64,000 bases of DNA from Campylobacter helveticus (GTDB lineage: Bacteria; Campylobacterota; Campylobacteria; Campylobacterales; Campylobacteraceae). The stretch lies in assembly GCF_002080395.1 (NCBI RefSeq), contig NZ_CP020478.1, positions 1 through 64,000 of the forward strand, given 5' to 3'. Position numbers and translations under genes: made by a program. This document shows, piece by piece, positions 10,527 through 20,659 of the stretch. Below the pieces are notes generated by a model. That model searched no databases. It saw nothing but the letters and a program-made list of their open reading frames with translations, and was not told the DNA's origin. Within the stretch, counting starts at the first letter, position 1, and the number at the start of each line of letters is the position of its first letter.

Positions 10527-13500
10527 ATGCTTAAAAAAGGGTTTTTGGGATTAATTTTTGCGTTAATTTTTATGGCTTGTTCCAAAGAAAATGTAGAAAA
10601 TGAAAGCTTTGTCCGTGCAAAAACGCAAGGAACAATCACGCAAAATGAAAGCATTTTTGTCGAATTTAAAGAAGATTTTTTAAAAGATAAAGATTTAACA
10701 AATTTAAGTTTTAAACTCAACGATAAGATAGTCAATTTTATGGTCGGCGTGGAAAATGATACGCTTTTTCTTTATCCTAAGCTCGAGGCACAAAAGGATT
10801 ATAAGCTTGAATTTAGAATTGATAAAGAGCTTGTAACATTAAATTTTAAAACTTCTTACGCGAATTTAAGGGCTGTGAATGCAAATTTTGAGGAGCTTGG
10901 TAAGGACAAGGTGCGTTTTAACATAGAGCTTAGTAAGGGTGTATTTTATGATGAAGCTTTTTTAAAGAATCATTTAAAGCTTAGTTTAGATAACGAAAAT
11001 TTAAGCTTTTCTTTGAAAGATACGCTAGGGCGTTTTTATCTTTTGCAAAGTGAGGAATTTGAAAAAGGTGTCAAGCCTAAAGAAGTGCGATTAGCATTAA
11101 GCGAGGGTTTAGAAAAGCCTTTGGAGCTTAAATTTCAAAGTCCTGTGAAGCTTCAAAATGAAGATTTTGTTTTTTTAGGTGCTTTTAGCAGGGACAATAT
11201 GCTAAGTTTGCGTTTCAGTCAAGACTTAGATGAAAGGCAAAATTTTAAGGATTTTGTTAGCATTACCCCCACTATCGATGCAAAAATTTATAGCGTAGGA
11301 AAAGAGCTTAAAATCTCTGCGAATTTCAAACCGAACGAAACTTATGCTTTAACCCTAATGCAAGGACTTAAATCGAAGCAAGGTTTGGTAAATAGCGGAG
11401 AAAGAGTGGAATTTAGTTTTAAGGATTTAGAGCCGAGTTTAAGTTTTGCGAGCGAGGGCGTTTTTTTAGAAAGTGGAGCGAATAAGACAATTTATCTTAA
11501 GAGCCGTAATTTAAAAGAAGTGCAAGTTGAGGTTTATCAAGTTTTTACGAATAATATAAGCCAGTATTTAAGATTTAAAGAGCTTTTGGGTTATAAGACG
11601 GATAGCAGCCGTGATGTTTATAATGCTGGTGGAGGTTTTGGTTATGTTTCAAAGAGTGTTTTAAAAGAAAAATTGGCGGTTGAAAGTCAAAAAAATGCTT
11701 GGGTGCAAACGAAGATAAATTTGGCTAAACTTAAAGATTTTAGCGGGATTTTTGTGATAAATGTAAAACCTTTGAAGTATGACTATGAATTTGAAGAAAA
11801 AGAGCAAAGATATAAAATCGAAAATCGTCTTGATATCGCTAAAAATATCATTTTTTCTAACATCGCCCTAAACGCACAGCTTTTAAATGAAAGTCTGGTC
11901 ATTCACGCGAGAGATTTTAGTCAAAATAAGGCTTTGAAAAATGTAAAAATCGAGCTTATCGACAAACGCAACCAAACCATCAAAACCGCCCTAACAAATG
12001 AAAATGGGGACGCTAGTTTTGAAAATGTCAAACGCGAGGAGCTTTTATACATTTTAGCTTACGATAGCACACAAATGAGTGTTTTAAAGCTTAGCAATCC
12101 TCTTTCAACTGATGGTTATGATGTGGCAGGTTTGCAAGAAAAAGATGCGATTAAGGCTTTTATTTACACGGAAAGAGGTGTTTATAGACCGGGAGATACC
12201 ATTCATCTTAGCCTTGTTGCAAGAAATGATAAGGGAAGCATTACTCACCCTGTAAATTTAAGCTTTTACAATCCAAAAGGGCAAAAAATTTTAGAAAAAA
12301 CTTTGCATAGTGCAAATGATATGTTTTATGAGAAATTAAAGCTTGAAAAAACTGCTCCAAGTGGAATGTATAGGGCAGAATTTAACATAGCTGGGAGGGA
12401 ATTTTTTAAAGATATTTTAGTGCAAAATGTCGTGCCAAATCGCATAAAAGTTGAAATTATGGCTGATGAAAATGTAAGCGAGGATATAAATTATACGGTA
12501 ACTTCGCACTATCTTTTCGGCGCGAAAGCTTCAAATTTAGCGTATGAAAATAAGCTTTATTTTACTCCTAAGCCTTATGAAAATGCAAAATACCCAAGTT
12601 TTTCTTTTAGAAATTTTTCTTTACTCAATTTAAAAGATGAGCTTCGCACCAAAGGCGTTTTAGATAGTGAGGGGATGATAAGTGAGAGGGTTAAAATCCC
12701 AAGTAAAATTTTAAATTCTAAGGGGCAGAATTTTAGGATTAATCTTATCAGCGAGGTTTTTGAGGGCGGGGGAAGAGGTGTTAAGAGCGTTAAAGAGCTT
12801 TCTTATAACAAATATGATTATTTTGTCGGGCTTAAGAACCTAGAAAATAATCATATTTTAGAGGGTGCAAAGGTAGAATTTGAAGCTATTGTGGGTGATT
12901 TGACACAGAATTTGGTGGAGGGGAAAAAACTGCATTATAAAATTTATAAAAATAGCTATTCTTGGTGGTGGGATTATGACGATTATGAGGAGTTTTTACG
13001 CTCCATTAAGCAAGATAGCCATACCGAGCTTATCGAAAGTGGGAGTGTGGTTTCAAAAAATGAGCCTGTGAAATTTAGCTTTGACACTAAGGGGCATTTT
13101 GGCGAGATGATAATAGAACTTAGCGATGAAGAAAGTGGAGTGAGTGCTATGCAAAGCTTTTATGTAGGCTCTTTTGGTGAGCCAAGTAAGGCTGATGTGC
13201 TAAATTCTTTAAAGATTAAAAGTGATAAGCAAGATTATAAGATAGGGGAAAAAGCTAGGGTTGAATTTGAAAGTGTGGCGGGAGCTAAGGCTTTAATCAC
13301 TTTAAGTGATAATGCAAAAATTTTAAAGCGTTTCATCATCGATACTAAAGATAAAAGCACGAGCGTAGAATTTGAGATGAAAGAATCTTACGCGCCTAAT
13401 GTTTATATGAGCGTGAGTTTGTTTCAAGATTATCATTTGACGGAAAATGATAGAGCTTTGAGGCTTTTTGGTGTCTTGCCTTTGAGAGTGCAAAATCCTA

Positions 13501-15731
13501 AAGCGCATTTAGAGCTTGAGCTAAAAGCCCCTGAAACGCTTTTGCCAAATGAAGAATTTGAGGTGCAAATTCAAAGTAAAAATAAAGAGTCATTTTTCTA
13601 CACTCTTGCTTTGGTTGATGAGGGACTTTTGGATATTAGTGCTTTTAAAACGCCTGATATTTATGGATACTTTTACGCTAAAACAGGCTTGAAACTTTTA
13701 AGTTTTGATACTTATAGTCAAATTATCTCTAAGGCTACGGGCGGCGATGCTTTAAGTAGTGGGGGAGCAAATTTTAAGGTAAAAGATGAAAATGCGGAGC
13801 GTTTTAAGCCTGTGGTGTTATTTAATGCTCCTGCAAAAAGTGATGATTTGGGTTTTGCTAGGCTTAAATTTAAAATGCCAAATTATGTTGGCTCTTTAAG
13901 ATTAATGCTAATTGCGCATAAGCAAAACTCTTACGCGAGTGTGGAGAAAAATATTAAAGTAAGTGCGCCTTTAGTGATGCTTGAAACTCTGCCGAGAAGT
14001 TTAAAAACAAATGATGAATTTAGTCTTTTGACGCAGATTTTCAAAACGAAAGATACAATTAAAGAGGCGGTTTTGAGCGTTAAGAGTGCAAAAGGGCTGG
14101 TAGAATTTGAGCAAGAAAGCTTAAGGATTGATTTAGCAAATAAAAATGAGCAAATGCTAGAATTTAAAGCTAAGACAAATGGCACGGGCGTGGAGCGTTT
14201 GGAATTTGAGCTTAAGGCGAAAGATTTTATTAGTCATAATAGCGTAGAGATAGACATTAAGCCGCATAATCCTTACACCTATGAGAGCGAAAGTTTTGTT
14301 TTAAAGGCGGGAGAAAAAAGGGAATTTCGCCTTAGTGATGCGTATTTAAAAGGCACGGCAAAAGGAGTTTTAAAACTTTCTTCTAAGCCTATTTTAGAGC
14401 TTGATAAGCGTGTGAAGTATTTATTAAGCTATCCTTATGGCTGTGTGGAGCAGACGATTTCTTCGGCTTTACCTCAACTTTTCTTAGATAAATTTGGTGT
14501 GGAATTTGACGAACAAAAAGCGGTTAATCATATCAACAAAGCCATAGAAAAATTAGCAAGCTTTCAAACAAGTGATGGCGGTTTTGCCTACTGGAGTGGT
14601 GGGAAAACGAGCAGTGCTTGGGGGAGCTATTATGCTGGGTTGTTTTTACTTTTGGCAAAAGAGCAAGGCTATTATGTGCCAAGCGGAATGTTAAAAAAAT
14701 GGCTTAAATTTACGCAAAATTTCGTCCAAGATACAAAAAACAATGCAGACATTAAAGCAAATATGCTTTATCTTTTAGCTTTAGCAAAAGAGCCAAATAT
14801 CACAGCGATGAATTTGCTTTATGAAAATTTAGAGAATTTGAGTAATGAAGCTAAATGGCAGTTAGCTGCAGCTTATAAAATCTCTGGCTTAGAGGACATC
14901 GCGGGTAAGATTGCTAGTGCTAGTGCGACTAAGCCAAATGCGACAAATTATCATTTAACCTACGGCTCAACGCTTAGAGAAGAAGCCATTATCGCAAACG
15001 CTTATAAGCAAATTTATGGCGTGAAAAATGAAAATTTGGTAAAAAATTTAAGTGAGGCTTTAAGCTCGAATCAATATCTTTCTACGCAAACAAGTGCTTA
15101 TGCTTTGTTTGCTTTGGCAAAAAGTTTCAATTTAGATGAAAATTTAAGCCCTATGAATGCTAGACTTGAGCTAAATGACGAAAAAATAGAGCTTAATCAA
15201 AATAAAATGCAAATTTTTAGCTTTAAAGAGGGTAAGGCTATTATAGAGGCGAAAGAAGATATGTTTGGAATTTTTGGTGTGGAGGGTGTGAAAAAAGAAC
15301 TAAATAGTGAGCCTTTTAGTCAAAATCTCACTATCAAGCGTGAATTTTATGATGAAAATGGAAATTTGATAAATGAAAGCCTTTTAAAAGCGCCGCAAAG
15401 TTTTTGGATGAAAATTAGCGTTTTTGGACATAAATCTATCGAAAATTTAGCTTTAACGCAAATTTTACCAAGTGGCTGGGAAGTCGCTGAAAATATTTTG
15501 GATAAAAATACGCCTTCTTTTGTTAAAAATAGTCCGCTTAATTTTATTGACATTAGGGACGATAAAATTATGTGGTTTTTTCATCAAGAAGACGCGCAAA
15601 TGGACTTTTTTATTAAATTAAATGCCGTGAATGCTGGGACTTTTAGCCTAAGCGGAGCTTATGTAGAAGCGATGTATGATGAGGCATTTAGGGCTTTAGG
15701 CGAGAGCAAAAAAGTCATCGTAACAAGATGA
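10527..15731 (+). CDS. Bacterial alpha-2-macroglobulin lipoprotein (YfhM-like)
   Basis: A 1734-residue secreted lipoprotein. The signal peptide ends in a lipobox, LIFMACS, with lipidated Cys18. The middle holds macroglobulin beta domains, including the MG2-type sequence YTERGVYRPGDTIHLSL. The thioester motif is GCVEQ with Cys1306 and Gln1309, followed by a helical complement-like domain (FQTSDGGFAYWSGG). Such proteins are thought to trap foreign proteases in the periplasm after bait cleavage and thioester attack. The gene overlaps pbpC by four bases, the same pairing as yfhM-pbpC in E. coli. The family is not part of the usual C. jejuni gene set as I recall it, so acquisition or lineage loss is possible. 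Confidence 0.95.
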   Translation: MLKKGFLGLIFALIFMACSKENVENESFVRAKTQGTITQNESIFVEFKEDFLKDKDLTNLSFKLNDKIVNFMVGVENDTLFLYPKLEAQKDYKLEFRIDKELVTLNFKTSYANLRAVNANFEELGKDKVRFNIELSKGVFYDEAFLKNHLKLSLDNENLSFSLKDTLGRFYLLQSEEFEKGVKPKEVRLALSEGLEKPLELKFQSPVKLQNEDFVFLGAFSRDNMLSLRFSQDLDERQNFKDFVSITPTIDAKIYSVGKELKISANFKPNETYALTLMQGLKSKQGLVNSGERVEFSFKDLEPSLSFASEGVFLESGANKTIYLKSRNLKEVQVEVYQVFTNNISQYLRFKELLGYKTDSSRDVYNAGGGFGYVSKSVLKEKLAVESQKNAWVQTKINLAKLKDFSGIFVINVKPLKYDYEFEEKEQRYKIENRLDIAKNIIFSNIALNAQLLNESLVIHARDFSQNKALKNVKIELIDKRNQTIKTALTNENGDASFENVKREELLYILAYDSTQMSVLKLSNPLSTDGYDVAGLQEKDAIKAFIYTERGVYRPGDTIHLSLVARNDKGSITHPVNLSFYNPKGQKILEKTLHSANDMFYEKLKLEKTAPSGMYRAEFNIAGREFFKDILVQNVVPNRIKVEIMADENVSEDINYTVTSHYLFGAKASNLAYENKLYFTPKPYENAKYPSFSFRNFSLLNLKDELRTKGVLDSEGMISERVKIPSKILNSKGQNFRINLISEVFEGGGRGVKSVKELSYNKYDYFVGLKNLENNHILEGAKVEFEAIVGDLTQNLVEGKKLHYKIYKNSYSWWWDYDDYEEFLRSIKQDSHTELIESGSVVSKNEPVKFSFDTKGHFGEMIIELSDEESGVSAMQSFYVGSFGEPSKADVLNSLKIKSDKQDYKIGEKARVEFESVAGAKALITLSDNAKILKRFIIDTKDKSTSVEFEMKESYAPNVYMSVSLFQDYHLTENDRALRLFGVLPLRVQNPKAHLELELKAPETLLPNEEFEVQIQSKNKESFFYTLALVDEGLLDISAFKTPDIYGYFYAKTGLKLLSFDTYSQIISKATGGDALSSGGANFKVKDENAERFKPVVLFNAPAKSDDLGFARLKFKMPNYVGSLRLMLIAHKQNSYASVEKNIKVSAPLVMLETLPRSLKTNDEFSLLTQIFKTKDTIKEAVLSVKSAKGLVEFEQESLRIDLANKNEQMLEFKAKTNGTGVERLEFELKAKDFISHNSVEIDIKPHNPYTYESESFVLKAGEKREFRLSDAYLKGTAKGVLKLSSKPILELDKRVKYLLSYPYGCVEQTISSALPQLFLDKFGVEFDEQKAVNHINKAIEKLASFQTSDGGFAYWSGGKTSSAWGSYYAGLFLLLAKEQGYYVPSGMLKKWLKFTQNFVQDTKNNADIKANMLYLLALAKEPNITAMNLLYENLENLSNEAKWQLAAAYKISGLEDIAGKIASASATKPNATNYHLTYGSTLREEAIIANAYKQIYGVKNENLVKNLSEALSSNQYLSTQTSAYALFALAKSFNLDENLSPMNARLELNDEKIELNQNKMQIFSFKEGKAIIEAKEDMFGIFGVEGVKKELNSEPFSQNLTIKREFYDENGNLINESLLKAPQSFWMKISVFGHKSIENLALTQILPSGWEVAENILDKNTPSFVKNSPLNFIDIRDDKIMWFFHQEDAQMDFFIKLNAVNAGTFSLSGAYVEAMYDEAFRALGESKKVIVTR

Positions 15732-17956
15732 GACTTTTGCTCTGTTTTTTGGCTATTTGTCTTGCTTTTGTGAATTATTTTTATTTTAGTTTTGATGAAA
15801 AGAGGCTTTTGAGTGATTTTGAAAAGCGTTATAGTAAGGTTTTATATGATAAAAATGAAGAGCTTTTGAGCGTTTTTTTAAACGAAAAAGAGCAATTTCA
15901 TATCAAAACAAATGCTGTTCCTCAAAGGTTAAAAACCGCAGTTTTGGCGTATGAAGATAAGGATTTTTATACGCATAATGGAGTAGATTTTTCAGCCCTT
16001 TTAAGAGCTTTTAGGGATAATTTATTCAAAGCTAAAAGAAGTGGAGCTAGCACACTAACAATGCAAACTATCAAGCTTTGGGGGCAAAATGAAAGGACTT
16101 ATTTTAATAAATTTAAAGAAATGATTCAAAGCTTTGCTTTAGAAAATGCCTTAAGCAAAGAAGATATTTTAAAGCTTTATTTAAGTAATGCACCTTATGG
16201 GGGGAATTTAGTAGGCTATGAAGCGGCGCTTTTATTTTATTTTGACACGCAAAAAGAGCATTTAACTTGGGCGCAAAGTGCTTTACTAGCTATCTTGCCA
16301 AATCAGCCCGGACTCATTAATTTAGAAAAAAATAAGCCTTTGCTTCTGCAAAAAAGAAATGCCCTTTTAAAAAAACTTTATGAGAAAAATGCTTTTTCAA
16401 AAGAGCTTTACGAGCTTTCTTTAAAAGAGCCTTTGCCAAAATTTAAAGCGCGTAAAAATATCGCTCCTCATCTTGCATTAAGAATGCTTAATGATGAAAA
16501 TAAGGTGCAAATTTCAAGCATTGATAAAAATTTGCAGCTCAAATTCGAAGAAAAAGCCGCACAATTTTCTAAAAAATTAAAACAACAAGGTATTCGTAAT
16601 TTAGCCATCATTTTAGCCGATACAAAAAGCTACAAAACTCTAGCTTATGTGGGTTCGCAAGATTTTTACGATATGAAAGATTTAGGGCAGATAAATGGTG
16701 CGGCGGCAAAAAGAAGCGTAGGGTCTATTTTAAAGCCCTTTTTATACGCTTTAAGCATAGATGAGGGGCTTGTAGGAGCGAAATCTTTGGTGCTTGATGT
16801 GCCGACTTATTTTTCAAATTTTAGTCCTAAAAATGCAAACCAAAAATACTATGGCTTAATCCCCTTAGATGAAGCCTTGCAAAAATCTTTAAATGTCCCT
16901 TTTGTCGCACTTTTGCAAGAGTATGGCTATGAAAAATTTTTTTACAAGCTTAGGGAATTTTTGGACTTTAAGGAAGAAAATTATAAACAATATGGACTTT
17001 CTTTAATTTTGGGGACGAAAGAATTTAGTCTTGAAGAGATGACTAAGCTTTATTTGGGTTTGGGAAATTACGGCGTTTTGGCAAATTTATCTTTTTTAAG
17101 AGATGAAAGCTTAAGTGGAGTGAAAAAGATGTTTTCAAGTGGGAGTGCTTCTTTGACTTTGGAGGCTCTTAAAGATGTGCAAAGGCTTGGTTTGGAGCGT
17201 TTTAACGCAGATAAAGTCATCTCTTGGAAAACAGGCACAAGCTATGGCAGAAAGGACGCTTGGGCTATGGGCGTAACGCCTAAATACACGCTTGGAGTTT
17301 GGGTGGGGAATTTTAGTGGCGAAGAAAATGCAAATTTATACGGCGTGAGCGTGGCGGGGGAGTTGCTTTTCGAGCTTTTTGGTTTGCTTGATTCTACAAA
17401 TTTGGCTTTTGAAAATAAAGGTTTAAGGCAGATAAAGCTTGATACACCGAGCAAATACCGCTATGATGAAAGTTTGGGCGGGGCTTATACTTTAGGGCTT
17501 TATCCTGTGGAGGTAAAGGTTTTAAAAACCTCGCCTTTTTTAAAGAAAAGCTTTGAATTTGAGGGTAAAAAGCTTGATTCCTTAGATGAAAATTTTACTA
17601 AGGCTAAGACTGTGGTGAAATTTGAATTACCAACTTTTGCGAGGAGTTTTTTAGAGAAAGAAAATATCACTTTTAAAGGGGATAAAAATCTCAAAATTTT
17701 ATATCCTAAATCCAATTTAAAATTGATTTTAGCAAGGGATTTTGATGGAAAGAAGCCCTTGATTATCAAAGTAGCGAATTTAAATCAGCAAAAGCTTTTT
17801 TGGTATTTAAATAAGACTTTGCTTTATGAGGGGGAGAAAATGGAGTTAAGTTTAAATTTGAGTTTGGGCGAATATGAGCTTTTTATCATAGGGGAAAATG
17901 GGGAATTTGATACGATAAAATTTAGCGTGGAGGGACCCACGCTTACTCGCCACTAA
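15728..17956 (+). CDS. pbpC: Penicillin-binding protein 1C (glycosyltransferase/transpeptidase)
   Basis: Bifunctional peptidoglycan synthase of 742 residues. An N-terminal anchor (about residues 2-20) is followed by a GT51 domain with AYEDKDFYTHNGVDF, containing the catalytic glutamate, and GASTLTMQTIKLW. The transpeptidase domain has SILK (Ser333, Lys336), SLN in EALQKSLNVPF, and KTGT at 501-504. A C-terminal region of about 150 residues fits the PBP1C-specific domain. Its ATG overlaps the macroglobulin stop (ATGA), so the two are translationally coupled; in other bacteria the pair is proposed to repair and guard damaged wall. The 3' end overlaps convergent gltD by 14 bp. Confidence 0.95.
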   Translation: MRLLLCFLAICLAFVNYFYFSFDEKRLLSDFEKRYSKVLYDKNEELLSVFLNEKEQFHIKTNAVPQRLKTAVLAYEDKDFYTHNGVDFSALLRAFRDNLFKAKRSGASTLTMQTIKLWGQNERTYFNKFKEMIQSFALENALSKEDILKLYLSNAPYGGNLVGYEAALLFYFDTQKEHLTWAQSALLAILPNQPGLINLEKNKPLLLQKRNALLKKLYEKNAFSKELYELSLKEPLPKFKARKNIAPHLALRMLNDENKVQISSIDKNLQLKFEEKAAQFSKKLKQQGIRNLAIILADTKSYKTLAYVGSQDFYDMKDLGQINGAAAKRSVGSILKPFLYALSIDEGLVGAKSLVLDVPTYFSNFSPKNANQKYYGLIPLDEALQKSLNVPFVALLQEYGYEKFFYKLREFLDFKEENYKQYGLSLILGTKEFSLEEMTKLYLGLGNYGVLANLSFLRDESLSGVKKMFSSGSASLTLEALKDVQRLGLERFNADKVISWKTGTSYGRKDAWAMGVTPKYTLGVWVGNFSGEENANLYGVSVAGELLFELFGLLDSTNLAFENKGLRQIKLDTPSKYRYDESLGGAYTLGLYPVEVKVLKTSPFLKKSFEFEGKKLDSLDENFTKAKTVVKFELPTFARSFLEKENITFKGDKNLKILYPKSNLKLILARDFDGKKPLIIKVANLNQQKLFWYLNKTLLYEGEKMELSLNLSLGEYELFIIGENGEFDTIKFSVEGPTLTRH

Positions 17957-19379
17957 GTTCTTTATGCACACTCAAAGCACATAAAAGCCCATCTTTTATC
18001 GCCCATACGACTAGGCTTTGACCCATTCTAGCGTCTCCGCAAGAAAAGATTTTTTCGTGCGTAGTTTTGAAATTTTTTGTGGCGACATTATTTTTTTCAT
18101 CAAATTTCACGCCAAAATTTGCACTGATAGCTTTCTCACTCCCACTAAAGCCCATAGCCAAAAGCACTAAATCCGCCTTATAAAGCTTCTCGCTGCCCTT
18201 GACTTCGACATTTTTGCCCTTTTCGCGTTTTAAATCACAGGCTAAAACGCCCTCGATTTTTTCTTTGCCTACAAATTCCTTAGTGAGCTTTTGATATTCG
18301 CGCACATCTTTACCATACACTGCCTTAGCCTCTTCTAAGCCGTAATCTGTGCTAAAAACATCCGCTTTTAAAGGCCAAGGATTATTTGTTTCACGCACGG
18401 GCGATTTTTTAGGACTTCTTTCAAAACGCGTAATGCTTTTAGCCCCCTGCCTTAAAGCCACCGCGATACAATCGACACTCGTATCCCCACTTCCTATCAC
18501 AAGCACATTTTTATCTTTAGCGGTGGTGGCAGCTTTTCCATTTTTAAGTAGAGTTTTGGTATTTTCACTAAGAAAGTCCATAGCAAATTCCACGCCCTTT
18601 AAATCCTTGCCCTTGATGTTTAGGGCATTTGGCTCACTCGCACCTGTGCAAAGGATTAGGGCGTCAAATTCTTTTAAAAGTTTGTTTGCTTTTTCTTTGC
18701 TATCGATGTTTTGATTTAGTTTAAATTCCACGCCACTTTTTTCTAATAAGTCTATGCGTCTTTGCACTATGTTTTTTTCTAGCTTCATATCAGGGATGCC
18801 ATACATCAAAAGTCCCCCGGCTTTATCACTCCGCTCAAAAACGCTTACCTTATAGCCTAGCAAATTTAAAGAATACGCACAGGCAAGTCCCGCAGGTCCG
18901 CTTCCTATGATGGCTATTTTTTTGCCACTATATTTTTGAGGCTTTTGGGGGGTTACTAAGCCCTCTTTAAAGGCATTTTCTATGATAGCCAACTCATTAT
19001 CTTTTATGCTGACACTCTCGCCATTTATCGCACACACGCAAGAGTCTTCACACGGAGCAGGACACACTCGCCCTGTAAATTCGGGGAAAGGATTAGTCAA
19101 ATCTAGGCGCTTAAAGGCTTCTTCCCATAAAGAGCGATAAAGCAGGTCATTCCACTCGGGGATGAGATTATTTAGCGGACAGCCTATGTCCTTACCCTCG
19201 CTAATTTTTCCCGTATGACAAAACGCCACACCACAATCCATACACCTCCCACCTTGAATTTCACGCTCTTTTTTATCTAAAGGCTTTATAAATTCTTTGA
19301 AATTTTTCACACGCTCAAGCGGAGGCGCTTTTTTATTACTCACCCTTTTAAAATCTAAAAATCCTCTTGCATTTCCCAT
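17943..19379 (-). CDS. gltD: Glutamate synthase (NADPH) small subunit
   Basis: Supplies electrons from NADPH via FAD and iron-sulfur centres to the GltB subunit for glutamate formation from glutamine and 2-oxoglutarate. The 478 residues show N-terminal cysteine clusters (CMDCGVAFCHTG, CPAPCEDSCVC), an FAD-binding GSGPAGLACAY and an NADPH-binding VIGSGDTSVDC. GTP-binding or MCM-like features are absent. Upstream are AAAGGAG and a TATAAT at 19403-19408 on this strand. The partner gltB lies about 20 kb away on the opposite strand rather than adjacent. Converges on pbpC with a 14-bp overlap. Confidence 0.97.
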   Translation of the reverse strand: MGNARGFLDFKRVSNKKAPPLERVKNFKEFIKPLDKKEREIQGGRCMDCGVAFCHTGKISEGKDIGCPLNNLIPEWNDLLYRSLWEEAFKRLDLTNPFPEFTGRVCPAPCEDSCVCAINGESVSIKDNELAIIENAFKEGLVTPQKPQKYSGKKIAIIGSGPAGLACAYSLNLLGYKVSVFERSDKAGGLLMYGIPDMKLEKNIVQRRIDLLEKSGVEFKLNQNIDSKEKANKLLKEFDALILCTGASEPNALNIKGKDLKGVEFAMDFLSENTKTLLKNGKAATTAKDKNVLVIGSGDTSVDCIAVALRQGAKSITRFERSPKKSPVRETNNPWPLKADVFSTDYGLEEAKAVYGKDVREYQKLTKEFVGKEKIEGVLACDLKREKGKNVEVKGSEKLYKADLVLLAMGFSGSEKAISANFGVKFDEKNNVATKNFKTTHEKIFSCGDARMGQSLVVWAIKDGLLCALSVHKELSGE

Positions 19380-19402
19380 TTTTACTCCTTTAATTATCGT
19401 TG

Positions 19403-19408
19403 ATTATA
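19403..19408 (-). promoter_or_regulatory. Putative -10 box of gltD
   Basis: ATTATA on the plus strand, TATAAT on the minus strand, 24 bp before the gltD ATG. Confidence 0.5.
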
Positions 19409-19498
19409 CTCTAAATTTTTTAAATCAATTTGCAATAAAGTATATGATAATTTTCTGGTTATTTATTTGTTTTATTTTCTTTAAATATTTAAATAATT

Positions 19499-20659
19499 CT
19501 AAAAACTTTTCAAAACTTTCCTCAAAATCTCACCCATAGTGTCAATGTGCGTTTTTTCTGTGATTAAAGGTGGTAAAAATCTTAAGTCATTTTTGCCGCA
19601 GCTTAAAAGCAAAAGACGATTTTCACGGCATTTTTTAAGCACATCGCCCACTTTTACTTTAGGATTTAAACGAAGTCCTTGCATAAAGCCAAGCCCTTTT
19701 CTTTCCCCGCAAAAGTCAAATTCTCCTGCCACCTCATCTAGCACTTTTTCCAAATGAGGCGTTAGCTTTAAAACTCTGCTAAGTATCTTTTCTTTTGCGT
19801 AAATTTCAAACACCGCATTTACCGCCGCACAGGCAAAAGGATTTCCCCCATAAGTGCTTCCGTGGTCTCCTGCCACAAGTGAGTTTTTTGCCACCTTTTC
19901 GCTTAATGCAAATGCCCCCACGCTCACACCATTTCCAAGAGCTTTAGCACTTGTCAAAACATCAGGTAAAATCTCACTATGCTCATAAGCAAAATACTTC
20001 CCACTACGCCCCATTCCGCACTGAATTTCATCAGCGATAAGCAAAATATCTCTTTCATCACAAAGCCTTCTTAAGCCTTGATAAAACTCTTTTGAGGCAG
20101 GATTTATCCCTCCCTCACCTTGCACACTCTCAAGCACTATGGCACAGGTTTTTTCATTGACAAGCTTTTCTACACTTTCTAGGTCGTTAAACGAGACAAA
20201 TTTTACTCCGTTAATCAAGGGCTTAAAAGGCTTTCGATACTTTTCATTTGCCGTTAAAGACAAAGCTCCCAAAGTACGTCCGTGAAAAGAATTTTTAAAA
20301 GCGATGAAAGAGCTGTTTTTAATACCCTTGTTAAAAGCGTATTTGCGTGCCACTTTCATCGCCCCTTCTATGCTTTCCGCGCCTGAATTTGTGAAAAAAA
20401 CGCGAGAAAGTTTTGAAGCTTTGGTTAAATTTTTGGTAGCTTTTAAAACTTGTTCGTTAAAATAAAGATTACTTGTATGTAAAATTTTATCAATTTGCTT
20501 TTTTAAAGCTTCGTTAAAATGTGCGTGATTGTATCCTAAGGCACACACACCTATACCGCTTGAAAAGTCTAAAAATTCCCTATTTTTATCATCATAAAGA
20601 TAAACGCCATTACCCCTTGTCAAAGTCAGTCCAAATTTATTATAAACCTCAAGTAACAT
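19499..20659 (-). CDS. argD: Acetylornithine aminotransferase
   Basis: PLP-dependent class-III aminotransferase that converts N-acetylglutamate semialdehyde to N-acetylornithine in arginine synthesis. 386 residues. Visible motifs: FFTNSGAESIEGAMKVARKY, FHGRTLGALSLT, LIADEIQCGMGRSGKYFAYE (cofactor aspartate) and TSAKALGNG, whose lysine should bind PLP. It abuts argB without a gap, as last gene of the minus-strand cluster argC, GNAT gene, argB, argD, the order I recall in C. jejuni. The enzyme may also act on succinyl-diaminopimelate intermediates, as in other bacteria. Confidence 0.97.
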   Translation of the reverse strand: MLLEVYNKFGLTLTRGNGVYLYDDKNREFLDFSSGIGVCALGYNHAHFNEALKKQIDKILHTSNLYFNEQVLKATKNLTKASKLSRVFFTNSGAESIEGAMKVARKYAFNKGIKNSSFIAFKNSFHGRTLGALSLTANEKYRKPFKPLINGVKFVSFNDLESVEKLVNEKTCAIVLESVQGEGGINPASKEFYQGLRRLCDERDILLIADEIQCGMGRSGKYFAYEHSEILPDVLTSAKALGNGVSVGAFALSEKVAKNSLVAGDHGSTYGGNPFACAAVNAVFEIYAKEKILSRVLKLTPHLEKVLDEVAGEFDFCGERKGLGFMQGLRLNPKVKVGDVLKKCRENRLLLLSCGKNDLRFLPPLITEKTHIDTMGEILRKVLKSF

